Positions 26,673-35,044 are shown, numbered from the stretch's first letter. The stretch is 64,000 nucleotides of DNA from Romboutsia hominis (GCF_900002575.1 NZ_LN650648.1:310001-374000); one strand, 5' to 3'. Program-made: numbers and translations. Notes: generated from the sequence alone by a model not told the origin.

Positions 26673-29240
26673 GTGACATTATTAAAAAAGAGCATAGCAA
26701 GCATAACAACACTATGTTTAATAACTATAAATCTAACTAGTTTGAGTTTTGCAAGTGAGGATATGCAAAAACAAGAATTAAAAAAAGCTATAGAAAAATC
26801 GGAACCATTTGTAGTAAGTGGTAATATAAAGGAAGAGAAAAAAGAAGGTATATCACCTCAACAAATCCTAATTAATTATTTAAGCAATGTAGAAAAAACT
26901 TCTACTTTCAAAGTCAAATCAAAAGAAGATGATAAAAATGATTCTCAGGTTATAGTAAGACTTCAACAGTATATAAATAATATACCTATCTATGGTTCAG
27001 ATTTAGTAGGATGCGTAGATTATGACGGAAATATAAAATCAATTTCAGGATATATAGAGCCAACATCAAAGACATTAAAAGGATTTAACTATAATCCGAC
27101 TTTAACTAAAGATGATGCACTTAAGATAGCAAAGGAAAAACTTGAACTAAAAAATGAATTAAATAAAAATGAAAAAGTAGAGTTATATTTATATAAAAGT
27201 AAAGAAGAATATAAACTTGCATACAAAGTAGATGTAAATATAATAGGAAAAACAATTTATAACAAAATTGTATTTATAGATGCTAACAGTGGAGATATAA
27301 TAAATCAATACGAAAACACAAACAATATAATCAAATCAGAAAAAATTAAAGCAAAAGGTGTATTTGGAGATGAAAGAGAAATACAAGTAATACATAGACA
27401 AGGTGAAGCAGGCTTTAAAGACGGGTATTATTTTATAGATTTAAGTAGAGGATCAAAACCTATAAAAACTTTAGATATAAAAGGTCAATATTTTTATCAA
27501 TATTATTATCAAAATAAAATTCCTTATGGCATGGATAATGATATAAAATATTTTAGCACAAAACTAGAAAAGAGCGATGGAAAGTTTGTAGATGCAAACT
27601 ACCATGTAGGAAAAACTTACGATTTTTATTTAAATAAATACAATAGAGATGGGCTAGATGGAAAGGGAAGTAAGCCAGAATTACTTGTAAATGTAAATGA
27701 GCCAGGAAATGCATTTTCCAGTCTAGTAAATGGAGTTGATATACTAGTTTTTGGAAATGAAAACTCAACAACTTATGATTCTGCAGGATCATTAGATGTA
27801 ATTGGACATGAATATACTCATTCAGTAGTAAGACATACTGCTAATTTAGATTATGTATCTCAATCAGGCGCTATAAACGAAGCATATGGAGATATTTTTG
27901 GTACTTTAGTAGAACATACTTATAAATCAAGCAAAAATTGGACTATAGGAGAAGATTTTTCAAAATATGGATACTTAAGAAGCATGAAAAACCCAGATAT
28001 AGATAATGTAGATAATATGGAAATCTGTAGAAGGTCTCATGTACATAATGATAGCTGTGACAATGATTACGTACATGAAAATAGTGGTATAATAAATAAA
28101 TTAGCTTACCTAATATCTGAAGGTGGAACACAATATGGTATTAATGTTAAAGGTATCGGAGAAGAAAAAATGGGTAAACTTTTCTATGATGCACTTACAG
28201 AAGGCTTATATTCTCAATCAGATTTTAATCATCTAGGAGAAGTATTATTATTAAAAGCTAAAACAGCAAGTGAAAAAGAAACAGTAGAAAATGCTCTAAA
28301 AGCTGTTGGGATAATGAAGGTAAGCTCAAATAATCCTAAAGTAGTTATAAGTAAAATGGTAGGAGAAACTAGATATGAAACATCTATAATGATAAGTCAA
28401 AAAGGTTGGGATACTTCTGATAATGTAGTATTAGTAAATTCAAGTTCTATAGCAGATGCTCTTTCAGCCACACCATTTGCAAAATCTATAAATGCGCCAA
28501 TACTTCTAACACCAAATGACAGCTTATATTATAATATTGAACAAGAGATAAAGAGACTAAAAGCTAAAAATATATATATTATTGGAGGTACAAGTTCAGT
28601 ATCGAATAATATAGTAAATGAGCTTGAATATGATGGATTTAAGGTAAATAGAATAAGTGGAATAGATAGATATGACACATCATTAGAAATAGCTAAAAGA
28701 TTAGGTAACATATCAAATATAGCTGTTGTAAATGGAGTTAAAGGATTAGCAGATGCAGTTAGTATAGCACCTGTCGCAGCCAATAAGAATATGCCGATAA
28801 TACTAACATCACAAAATGAAAATTTTGATAAAATTAATAAGTTTATTAAACAAAACAATATACAAACATCTTATGTTATAGGTGGACAAAGTACTATATC
28901 TAATGATATAACAACTAAATTACCTAACTATAAAAGAATAGGTGGAGATGATAGAAATGAAACCAATGCTTTAATTTTAGAGAACTTTTATAAAGAAAAA
29001 AATCTAGAAGACATACTTATAGCAAAAGATGGCATAAATAAACAAGATGATTTAATTGACGCCCTATCAGCAGGAGTATTAGCAGCTAAGAAAAACTCTC
29101 CAATTGTAATAGTTGGAAGTAATTTAAATTGGAAGCAAAAAGAAATTTTATCATCTAAAGAAACAAATGAAGTAACTCAAGTTGGTGGAAATGGAAATGA
29201 AAATTCATTTAGTCAAATAATTGATATATTAAACAAATAA
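26673..29240 (+). CDS. Secreted thermolysin-family (M4) metalloprotease with three CWB2 wall-binding repeats
   Basis: The 855-residue preproprotein has a signal peptide (residues 1-28, ending SFA), an FTP/PepSY propeptide (about 40-225), and an M4 catalytic domain with zinc site H379-E-Y-T-H383 and third ligand E403 in NEAYGD. Three CWB2 modules follow (about 555-855), each with a GETRYET- or GIDRYDT-like opening and a PILLT-like end; the last is diverged. CWB2 modules hold proteins to the wall polymer PS-II in Peptostreptococcaceae, so the enzyme is probably kept at the surface. The start is GTG after a G-rich site. Confidence 0.93.
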   Translation: MTLLKKSIASITTLCLITINLTSLSFASEDMQKQELKKAIEKSEPFVVSGNIKEEKKEGISPQQILINYLSNVEKTSTFKVKSKEDDKNDSQVIVRLQQYINNIPIYGSDLVGCVDYDGNIKSISGYIEPTSKTLKGFNYNPTLTKDDALKIAKEKLELKNELNKNEKVELYLYKSKEEYKLAYKVDVNIIGKTIYNKIVFIDANSGDIINQYENTNNIIKSEKIKAKGVFGDEREIQVIHRQGEAGFKDGYYFIDLSRGSKPIKTLDIKGQYFYQYYYQNKIPYGMDNDIKYFSTKLEKSDGKFVDANYHVGKTYDFYLNKYNRDGLDGKGSKPELLVNVNEPGNAFSSLVNGVDILVFGNENSTTYDSAGSLDVIGHEYTHSVVRHTANLDYVSQSGAINEAYGDIFGTLVEHTYKSSKNWTIGEDFSKYGYLRSMKNPDIDNVDNMEICRRSHVHNDSCDNDYVHENSGIINKLAYLISEGGTQYGINVKGIGEEKMGKLFYDALTEGLYSQSDFNHLGEVLLLKAKTASEKETVENALKAVGIMKVSSNNPKVVISKMVGETRYETSIMISQKGWDTSDNVVLVNSSSIADALSATPFAKSINAPILLTPNDSLYYNIEQEIKRLKAKNIYIIGGTSSVSNNIVNELEYDGFKVNRISGIDRYDTSLEIAKRLGNISNIAVVNGVKGLADAVSIAPVAANKNMPIILTSQNENFDKINKFIKQNNIQTSYVIGGQSTISNDITTKLPNYKRIGGDDRNETNALILENFYKEKNLEDILIAKDGINKQDDLIDALSAGVLAAKKNSPIVIVGSNLNWKQKEILSSKETNEVTQVGGNGNENSFSQIIDILNK

Positions 29241-29253
29241 CTAAATTCTTTAT

Positions 29254-29287
29254 AAAAAATACTAACAAGTAAAGTTAGTATTTTTTT
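29254..29287 (+). terminator. Intrinsic terminator after the metalloprotease gene
   Basis: ATACTAAC pairs with GTTAGTAT around a 7-base loop, with A6 before and T7 after. Confidence 0.9.
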
Positions 29288-29416
29288 GTTTAAAATCTAA
29301 CTTATATGTTTTATATGTAAAAATATGGGAATAAAATTAATATATATGGATAGAAAGCTTAATTCAAGTAAAAAAGAAATTGAAGAATTTAAAGAATGTA
29401 GTTAGGAGATATTAAA

Positions 29417-29629
29417 ATGAAGTTGGAAAAAGAAATAATATTAGAAGAAAGAGAAGCTAAAAAGATAGAAAGAAAATCTGAGAAATGTGATAAAAAGGAA
29501 TTCGAAATTAACAGCGAAAGAAATTACAAAGAAGCACAAAAAGAAGCTAAAGCTCATCAAAAATCTATGAAAAAATTAGAAAAAGAAAAGTTTGAAGAAA
29601 AAAGGGAAGAAAGAAAAGTAAATAAATAA
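29417..29629 (+). CDS. Small Lys/Glu-rich coiled-coil protein, 70 residues
   Basis: I do not recognise a family. Over half of the residues are Lys or Glu and the whole chain should be helical, with one Cys near residue 24. It has no membrane segment. TAGGAGAT precedes the ATG at proper spacing, and a terminator follows at 29705. The compositional simplicity leaves some doubt that it is a real gene. Confidence 0.5.
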   Translation: MKLEKEIILEEREAKKIERKSEKCDKKEFEINSERNYKEAQKEAKAHQKSMKKLEKEKFEEKREERKVNK

Positions 29630-29704
29630 ATTAAATAGGTATTTATAAAGGTATATAATTTAAGTATTATATGTTTATATAAGTATCTATTTAGATTATT
29701 TACT

Positions 29705-29736
29705 AAAACACTAACTTATTAAAGTTAGTGTTTTTT
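29705..29736 (+). terminator. Intrinsic terminator
   Basis: AAAACACTAAC pairs with GTTAGTGTTTT around an 8-base loop. Confidence 0.9.
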
Positions 29737-29836
29737 AATATATTTAAATAATAAATACAAAGATATAAAAAAAGTGGATTAATTAAAGGAATTTGTTTAA
29801 ATTTGTAAAAGTATATTAATAAAGAGGTGAGTTCAT

Positions 29837-30217
29837 ATGTTTAACCAAAGTATTGTTTTAGAATTTGACAAAAGGTTAGTTTCAGAAGAAGAGATGATTG
29901 AGAATATAGATTATTATATTTCAAGGTCTAGTGAAGGTATGAAACTCATATCACAGGGAAAGCAAAAGGAGGCTATGAAAATATTAAAAGAAATTAAAAC
30001 GTCATTAAAGAAAGAATACATATATTATAATAAAGAGAAGATTAAACCATATATACATAGAAATAATGTATATAGAACTTATCAATGGGGGATAGTTTTA
30101 GCTTATTCTAAATTATATAAAGTCTATTCTTATAAATATTTGTATGACAATTTATTTAATGTATGGGATAGTATCTCTAATCATGATTCTTGTTTATTTT
30201 TAGGATATAGAATATAA
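29837..30217 (+). CDS. Hypothetical protein, 126 residues
   Basis: I do not recognise this protein. It is probably all-helical and soluble, basic, Tyr-rich in the second half (residues 70-126). AAAGAGGTGAG precedes the ATG and a strong terminator follows directly, both supporting a genuine monocistronic gene. Confidence 0.6.
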   Translation: MFNQSIVLEFDKRLVSEEEMIENIDYYISRSSEGMKLISQGKQKEAMKILKEIKTSLKKEYIYYNKEKIKPYIHRNNVYRTYQWGIVLAYSKLYKVYSYKYLYDNLFNVWDSISNHDSCLFLGYRI

Positions 30218-30255
30218 AGACACTTATATTATTTAATGATATAAGTGTCTTTTTA
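30217..30255 (+). terminator. Intrinsic terminator after the 126-residue protein gene
   Basis: AAAGACACTTATAT pairs with ATATAAGTGTCTTT around a short loop, followed by T. Confidence 0.9.
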
Positions 30256-30455
30256 GTATAAAATAAATTTTATTTGTATAAAAATTTGGGTAAATATGAT
30301 CTATAGCTACTTTTATATTTATTAGATTATTTACATCGAGATATTATAAAATTATCAAAAAAATATAAAAAAATAAGGAAATTTACTGAAAAATATAAAA
30401 TTTAAGCTAGAATTAGGTGGTATCAAGGGGTATAAGAAAAGTGAATATAAATAGC

Positions 30456-30510
30456 TTGAATATACACTATATATGGTATAAAATAGAGGTTGTGTTACTA
30501 CATATAGTGC
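30456..30510 (+). promoter_or_regulatory. nrdDG promoter with two NrdR boxes
   Basis: ACACTATATATGGTAT (30464-30479) and TTACTACATATAGTGC (30495-30510) match the NrdR box ACACTATATATAGTGT at about 13 and 12 of 16 positions. Their starts are 31 bp apart, the spacing NrdR requires. The first box overlaps a candidate promoter (TTGAAT 30456-30461, TAAAAT 30479-30484). NrdR represses ribonucleotide reductase genes when dATP is high. Confidence 0.85.
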
Positions 30511-30549
30511 TTATGCAAAGTTAAGTAAAGTGCTGAAAAACAAAAAAGT

Positions 30550-30583
30550 CAATACTTTTTATTAAAAAAGTTATTGTTTTTTT
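30550..30583 (+). terminator. Terminator-like hairpin in the nrdD leader
   Basis: CAATACTTTTT pairs with AAAAAGTTATTG and T7 follows. It lies after the NrdR boxes and 55 bases before nrdD, so it would act as an attenuator if real. The stem is mostly A-T, which weakens the case. Confidence 0.4.
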
Positions 30584-30637
30584 ATCTAGTAAGACTTGAC
30601 AAACACATCAAGAAATATTAGGCAAAAGGAGAGTTTT

Positions 30638-32767
30638 ATGACCAGAAAATTAAATATAATAAAAAGAAATGGAAAGGTTGCAGAGTTTGATAAAATAAAA
30701 ATCGAAAATGCAATACTAAATGCTATGAAATATGGTAGCGGTATATATGAAGAAGAAATAGCTAAAAAAATAGCTAACGAAATAGAAGAAAATTGTTATG
30801 AAAAGTCACCTTCGCCGACAGTATATCAAATAGAAGATATGGTATATAAGAAGTTAATAGATTATAAACACGAATTGACTGCGAAAGCTTATGAAGGATA
30901 TAGAGCGGTACAGTCATTTAAAAGAGAAGTGAATACAACTGACGAAAGTATATTAGGATTACTAGACAATAGTAATGAAGATGTTATAAATGAAAATTCA
31001 AATAAAAATGGATTATTAGCGTCTACTCAAAGAGACCTAATAGCTGGAGAAGTTTCAAAAGATATAGCAAGAAGAAAATTAATACCAGCACATATAGCGC
31101 ATGCCCATGATGAAGGTGTACTTCACTATCACGATATGGACTATGCAATTCAACCAATTCATAACTGTATGCTTATAAACTTAGAAGATATGTTAAATAA
31201 TGGTACAGTAATAAGTAATAAATTAGTAGAATCACCAAAATCATTTACAACAGCTTGTACAGTTACAACACAAATAATAGCTCAAATAGCAAGCGGTCAA
31301 TATGGTGGAAACTCTATAACTATAAAGCATATAGCACCATTTTTAAGAGTATCGTATGATAAATATTTCAATAAATACAAAGAAAAGTATTCTGAAGAAA
31401 TGGCTAAAGAATTAGCTGAAGAAAGAATGTTAGAGGAGCTAAAAGCAGGTATACAAACTATAAGATATCAATTATCAACGTTATATACAAGTAATGGTCA
31501 ATCACCATTTTCAACTATATATTTAGAGATTGAAGAAGGTCATGAATATGAAAGGGAAATGGCTTTAATTTGCGAAGAAATGATAGCGCAAAGATTAGAA
31601 GGAATGAAAAACTACAAAGGACAAGAAGTAGGAGAAGAATTCCCTAAACTAGTTTATTTATTAGATGAACATAACTGCCTAGAAGGTGGTAAGTATGACT
31701 ATATTACAAGGCTAGCAGCTAAATGTAATACGAAAAGATTAGTTCCAGATTATCAAAGTGCTAAAATAATGAGAAAGAATTATGAAGGAAATACTTTCCC
31801 ACCTATGGGATGTAGAAGTCACTTATCTCCATGGAAAGATGAAAATGGAAATTATAAGTGGTATGGAAGATTCAATCAAGGTGTAATATCATTAAACTTA
31901 GTACAAGTTGCATTAACTGCAAATAAAGATATGGATAAATTCTGGGAGATATTAGATGAAAGATTAGAACTTTGTAAAGAAGCTTTAATGGTTAGACATG
32001 ATTTATTAAAAGGAGTAAAATCAGATGTATCTCCAATACATTGGCAACATGGAGGAATAGCTAGACTTAAAAAAGGAGAGAAGATAGACGCTCTTTTAGA
32101 GGATGGATATTCAACTCTTTCTTTAGGATATGTTGGGGTATATGAAATGACTCAAGCAATGCTTGGTGTAAGTCATACAACTAAAGAAGGGGAAGCATTT
32201 GCATTAGAAGTTATGCACCATTTAAATGATGCTTGCCAAAGTTGGAAGGAAGAAACTGGTCTTGGATTTGGATTATACGGAACTCCTGGAGAAAGTTTAA
32301 CTTCAAGATTCTGTAGAATAGATAAGCAAAAATTCGGAGAAATTAAAAATGTAACTGATAGAATGTATTATACAAACTCATACCATGTTCACGTAACTGA
32401 AGAAATAGATGCTTTTGAAAAATTAAAGTTTGAAAGTCAATTCCACGACATAAGTTTAGGTGGATGTATAAGTTATGTAGAAGTACCGGATATGAGTAAA
32501 AACCTACAAGCAGTAGAGCAAATAATAAATTACATCTATCACAATATACAATACGCAGAAATAAATACTAAGCCAGATATATGCTATAAATGTGGATACA
32601 CAGGTGAAATAAAGCTTGATAAGGATTTAGAATGGTATTGTCCAAACTGCGGAAACAGAGATAAAGATGAAATGCAAGTTATGAGAAGAACTTGTGGATA
32701 CATTGGGGCAAATATGTGGGGTAAAGGACGTACTCAAGAGATAGGTGAGAGAGTACTTCACTTATAG
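30638..32767 (+). CDS. nrdD: Anaerobic ribonucleoside-triphosphate reductase, large subunit
   Basis: The 709-residue enzyme has an N-terminal ATP-cone (about residues 4-95), the catalytic barrel, a C-terminal zinc site (CYKCGY...CPNCG) and the glycyl-radical loop RRTCGYIG close to the end. It reduces ribonucleoside triphosphates to deoxynucleotides without oxygen, once activated by NrdG. The start at 30638 has AAAGGAGAG five bases upstream. It forms an operon with nrdG and is controlled by paired NrdR boxes. Confidence 0.97.
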   Translation: MTRKLNIIKRNGKVAEFDKIKIENAILNAMKYGSGIYEEEIAKKIANEIEENCYEKSPSPTVYQIEDMVYKKLIDYKHELTAKAYEGYRAVQSFKREVNTTDESILGLLDNSNEDVINENSNKNGLLASTQRDLIAGEVSKDIARRKLIPAHIAHAHDEGVLHYHDMDYAIQPIHNCMLINLEDMLNNGTVISNKLVESPKSFTTACTVTTQIIAQIASGQYGGNSITIKHIAPFLRVSYDKYFNKYKEKYSEEMAKELAEERMLEELKAGIQTIRYQLSTLYTSNGQSPFSTIYLEIEEGHEYEREMALICEEMIAQRLEGMKNYKGQEVGEEFPKLVYLLDEHNCLEGGKYDYITRLAAKCNTKRLVPDYQSAKIMRKNYEGNTFPPMGCRSHLSPWKDENGNYKWYGRFNQGVISLNLVQVALTANKDMDKFWEILDERLELCKEALMVRHDLLKGVKSDVSPIHWQHGGIARLKKGEKIDALLEDGYSTLSLGYVGVYEMTQAMLGVSHTTKEGEAFALEVMHHLNDACQSWKEETGLGFGLYGTPGESLTSRFCRIDKQKFGEIKNVTDRMYYTNSYHVHVTEEIDAFEKLKFESQFHDISLGGCISYVEVPDMSKNLQAVEQIINYIYHNIQYAEINTKPDICYKCGYTGEIKLDKDLEWYCPNCGNRDKDEMQVMRRTCGYIGANMWGKGRTQEIGERVLHL

Positions 32768-32783
32768 AATTTGGAGTGATAAT

Positions 32784-33287
32784 ATGAGATTTGCCAAAAT
32801 AAAAGACAATGACATAGCTAATGGACTTGGAGTAACAATGTCTTTTTGGACACAAGGATGTCCCCACCACTGTAAAGGATGTTTCAATGGAGAAACATGG
32901 GATTTTAACGGAGGTCAAGAATTTACACAAGAAGATTTACAATATATTATTGATAATATAAATAAAAATAATATAGATAGAGACTTATCTATATTAGGAG
33001 GAGAGCCATTATGCCCTCAAAATGTAGAAGGTGTATTTAATTTATGCAAAGAATTTAAGAAACATTACCCAAATAAAATGATATACCTATGGAGTGGATA
33101 TACACTAGAAAATTTTGATGAAAGTCAAAAGAAAGTATTAAAATATATAGATGTATTAATAGATGGTAAGTTTGAAGAAAACAATAGAAATCTAAGCCTA
33201 ATGTTAAGAGGTTCATCAAATCAAAGAGTTATAGACGTAAAAAAGACATTATTAAGTAATAAAATAGTATTTTATGAGCTAGGTTAA
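32784..33287 (+). CDS. nrdG: Anaerobic ribonucleotide reductase-activating protein (radical SAM)
   Basis: The 167-residue protein has the radical-SAM cluster motif CPHHCKGC (C-x3-C-x2-C) near residue 27 and the GGEP motif of SAM binding. It uses S-adenosylmethionine to make the glycyl radical on NrdD. TTGGAGTGAT precedes the ATG; a longer open frame starting inside nrdD lacks such a site. Ends at a long perfect hairpin terminator. Confidence 0.97.
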   Translation: MRFAKIKDNDIANGLGVTMSFWTQGCPHHCKGCFNGETWDFNGGQEFTQEDLQYIIDNINKNNIDRDLSILGGEPLCPQNVEGVFNLCKEFKKHYPNKMIYLWSGYTLENFDESQKKVLKYIDVLIDGKFEENNRNLSLMLRGSSNQRVIDVKKTLLSNKIVFYELG

Positions 33288-33295
33288 GTATGTAG

Positions 33296-33338
33296 AATGC
33301 ATCAAGATAAATATAAATTTTATCTTGATGCATTTTTT
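33296..33338 (+). terminator. Intrinsic terminator of nrdDG
   Basis: AATGCATCAAGATAAA pairs with TTTATCTTGATGCATT around a short loop, followed by T6. Confidence 0.95.
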
Positions 33339-33340
33339 AC

Positions 33341-33505
33341 ATGTAAGTAAATTATATTAAGCACAAAAATGTTAACAACTCATGAAAGTAAAATATGTCA
33401 ATAAGATTGAAAATGTAAAACGTGACATTTGAGGAACGGACAAAGTCGTTGGTGACATGAAGTGTAGCGCCCACGCAGTGGCTTAAGCGAAGCGAATTTT
33501 TTACA
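33341..33505 (+). repeat. Dispersed intergenic repeat, copy B
   Basis: It aligns with copy A (22433-22568) over its length and shares the block GAGGAACGGACAAAGTCG, TTGGTGACATGA, AAGCGAAGCG and ATTTTTT. About 22 extra bases (33461-33484), with the hairpin CCAC-GCA-GTGG, split the block. Like copy A it starts directly after a terminator on the same strand. Confidence 0.65.
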
Positions 33506-33575
33506 AAATAAAAAATTATTATGCTAGAAGAAGTAATTTCATAGAGTACTTTAACGTTTAGTTTCAAAAAATGAA

Positions 33576-33621
33576 ATTAATAATTATTATCATTTACAAA
33601 AATGATTAATTATGATATACT
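33576..33621 (+). promoter_or_regulatory. Fur-type box overlapping the promoter of a probable small RNA
   Basis: ATTAATAATTATTATCA (33576-33592) is the exact reverse complement of 17 bases of the Fur-type site before the siderophore importer (9397-9413). It abuts a -35 TTTACA (33593-33598), followed 17 bases later by TATACT (33616-33621). Confidence 0.7.
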
Positions 33622-33640
33622 TTAAATAAATAGAGAATTA

Positions 33641-33754
33641 ATGAGTAATTTACTAGCAAGTGAACATAAAAGTGTAAATTATATCATAGCTTACATAAAT
33701 TTTTTAAATCCGATGATCTTCAGCACGTTATTAGATTTAATACAGAAAGTATAA
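33641..33754 (+). CDS. Possible 37-residue peptide within the small-RNA candidate
   Basis: ATG at 33641 opens 37 codons ending in TAA at 33752-33754. The peptide is moderately hydrophobic in its second half (residues 14-32) and could touch a membrane. The only ribosome-binding element is a weak AGAG. It may be chance. Confidence 0.25.
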   Translation: MSNLLASEHKSVNYIIAYINFLNPMIFSTLLDLIQKV

Positions 33755-33842
33755 TATTCCCCTATATGATAAATTACATTATAAATGTTATGCTAATTAT
33801 ACTCTTAATTTACTAATATAACTACACAACTTCTATATAAAG

Positions 33843-33871
33843 ACCACGATTCATATCGTGGTTTTTATTTT
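33843..33871 (+). terminator. Terminator of the small-RNA candidate
   Basis: ACCACGAT pairs perfectly with ATCGTGGT around TCAT; TTTTATTTT follows. No conventional gene precedes it. Confidence 0.85.
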
Positions 33872-33878
33872 AAAAAAT

Positions 33879-33921
33879 GATAATGAAATTCATTTACAAA
33901 AAATAAAAATTATGATATATT
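33879..33921 (+). promoter_or_regulatory. Fur box overlapping the rpsD-paralogue promoter
   Basis: GATAATGAAATTCATTTAC (33879-33897) matches the Fur 19-mer at 15 positions by eye. It overlaps the -35 TTTACA (33893-33898); TATATT (33916-33921) follows at 17-bp spacing. The box-promoter layout repeats that at 33576-33621. Confidence 0.7.
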
Positions 33922-33977
33922 AAAAATAGGCTTAAAATTATCGCGGCAAATTTCTGATTTTATAGGAGATGATAATT

Positions 33978-34571
33978 ATGGCAAGAATGATGGGACCTAG
34001 ATTTAAACAATGTAGAAGACTAGGGTTAAATGTATGTGGGCATCCAAAAGCAATGGATAGAGCTACAAAAGGAACGTCTAGAGCGGACAAAAAGCTTTCA
34101 CCATATGGAGTACAGTTATTAGAAAAGCAAAGATTAAAGGCTTACTATGGTGTGTTAGAAAAGCAATTTTCTAACTATGTAAAAAAAGCGATGAAATCTA
34201 AAGACTCTACAGGTACAGCATTAGTACAAATGTTAGAATGTAGATTAGACAACTTAGTATATAGATTAGGGTTAGCAAGCTCTACAAGACAAGCTCGCCA
34301 AATGGTAGTTCATGGACATATACTAGTTAATGGGAAAAAAGTAGATATACCTTCTTATGGAGTGTCAGTAGGAGATGTTATATCTTTAAGAGAAAAATCT
34401 CAAAAAAATACAATGTTTAAAGATAGTTTTCAACAAAATGCTACTAGCCAATATCCTTACTTAACTAAGGATATAGAGAACTTTTCAGGTGTTCTTACTA
34501 GAAAGCCTGAAAGAAATGAAGTACCAATAGAAATTGACGATATTTTAGTTGTTGAGTACTACTCAAAATAA
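33978..34571 (+). CDS. rpsD2: Ribosomal protein S4 paralogue lacking metal-cluster cysteines
   Basis: The 197-residue protein is a full S4: N-terminal domain ([21 protein letters not shown]), linker [15 protein letters not shown]4 RNA-binding domain ([32 protein letters not shown]) and C-terminal VVEYYSK. S4 nucleates assembly of the small ribosomal subunit. The usual clostridial S4 has four N-terminal cysteines (positions about 9, 12, 26, 31) for zinc or a [4Fe-4S] cluster; here only C12 (plus C20) remains. It stands alone, outside any ribosomal-protein operon, behind a Fur-type box. Start by AGGAGATGAT spacing. Confidence 0.88.
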   Translation: MARMMGPRFKQCRRLGLNVCGHPKAMDRATKGTSRADKKLSPYGVQLLEKQRLKAYYGVLEKQFSNYVKKAMKSKDSTGTALVQMLECRLDNLVYRLGLASSTRQARQMVVHGHILVNGKKVDIPSYGVSVGDVISLREKSQKNTMFKDSFQQNATSQYPYLTKDIENFSGVLTRKPERNEVPIEIDDILVVEYYSK

Positions 34572-34583
34572 TCTAAATATAAA

Positions 34584-34619
34584 ATTACCATAAATCTTAG
34601 GGTTTATGGTAATTTTTTT
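34584..34619 (+). terminator. Intrinsic terminator after the S4 paralogue
   Basis: ATTACCATAAA pairs with TTTATGGTAAT around an 8-base loop, followed by T6. Confidence 0.9.
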
Positions 34620-34708
34620 ATTTTAAGTATTTTATAAAGATAAAAATGGACAAAATGATAGTTATATTATAAGCTAATCTATATAAAATAATTAAAAGGA
34701 GGTCGTTA

Positions 34709-35044
34709 ATGTATAGTTTGAACAATATCAAGCAAAATAATTGTCCATTAAAATTCATATCAAACATACTCGGAAAAAAATGGGTATGTGAAATAATATG
34801 GGAAATTGGTAATGATAAAAAAAGATTTGGAGAATTACAAAGGTGCATAGAAGGATGTAGCAAGAAGATGTTAATTCAACAATTAGAATTTTTAATCGAA
34901 AATGGAATAGTAATTAATGACAAAAAAGAATTAAAAAATAATATCCAATCAACATACTATTTAAGTGAATGTGGTGTTTCGTTACTTCCAATAATGGAAA
35001 CTATGATACTTTGGAGTAACAAACATATTAAATGTGATTGTTAA
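34709..35044 (+). CDS. HxlR-family transcriptional regulator
   Basis: The 111-residue winged-helix protein has the HxlR/DUF24 pattern: N-terminal CPLKFISNILGKKWVCEIIWEI, KRFGELQRCIEGCSKKML recognition region, and a C-terminal wing with STYYLSECG. Cysteines near residues 12, 51, 94 and 109-111 could sense thiol or redox state. AAAAGGAGG precedes the ATG. The cystine transporter gene follows on the same strand behind two inverted repeats, its likely targets. Confidence 0.88.
   Translation: MYSLNNIKQNNCPLKFISNILGKKWVCEIIWEIGNDKKRFGELQRCIEGCSKKMLIQQLEFLIENGIVINDKKELKNNIQSTYYLSECGVSLLPIMETMILWSNKHIKCDC

Larger units (their letters stand above)
33628..33871 (+). ncRNA. Candidate iron-regulated small RNA
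   Basis: A good promoter with a Fur-type box (33576-33621) is followed by about 240 bases and a strong terminator (ACCACGAT / ATCGTGGT, TTTTATTTT, 33843-33871). No sizeable gene lies between. The transcript contains a possible 37-codon frame at 33641-33754 with a weak ribosome-binding site, so it could be purely regulatory, coding, or both. A TAAATC / GATTTA stem encloses a conserved-looking CCGATGATCTTCAGCACG. Confidence 0.5.

Noticed and set aside
29325-29405. A 26-codon frame ahead of the Lys/Glu-rich small protein, reminiscent of Spo0E N-termini
   Set aside because: Too short, no ribosome-binding site, and the family motif is not met.
30380-30394. A 13-of-15 CodY-like match before nrdDG
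   Set aside because: Two mismatches in such AT-rich DNA are expected by chance; the site is far from the promoter.
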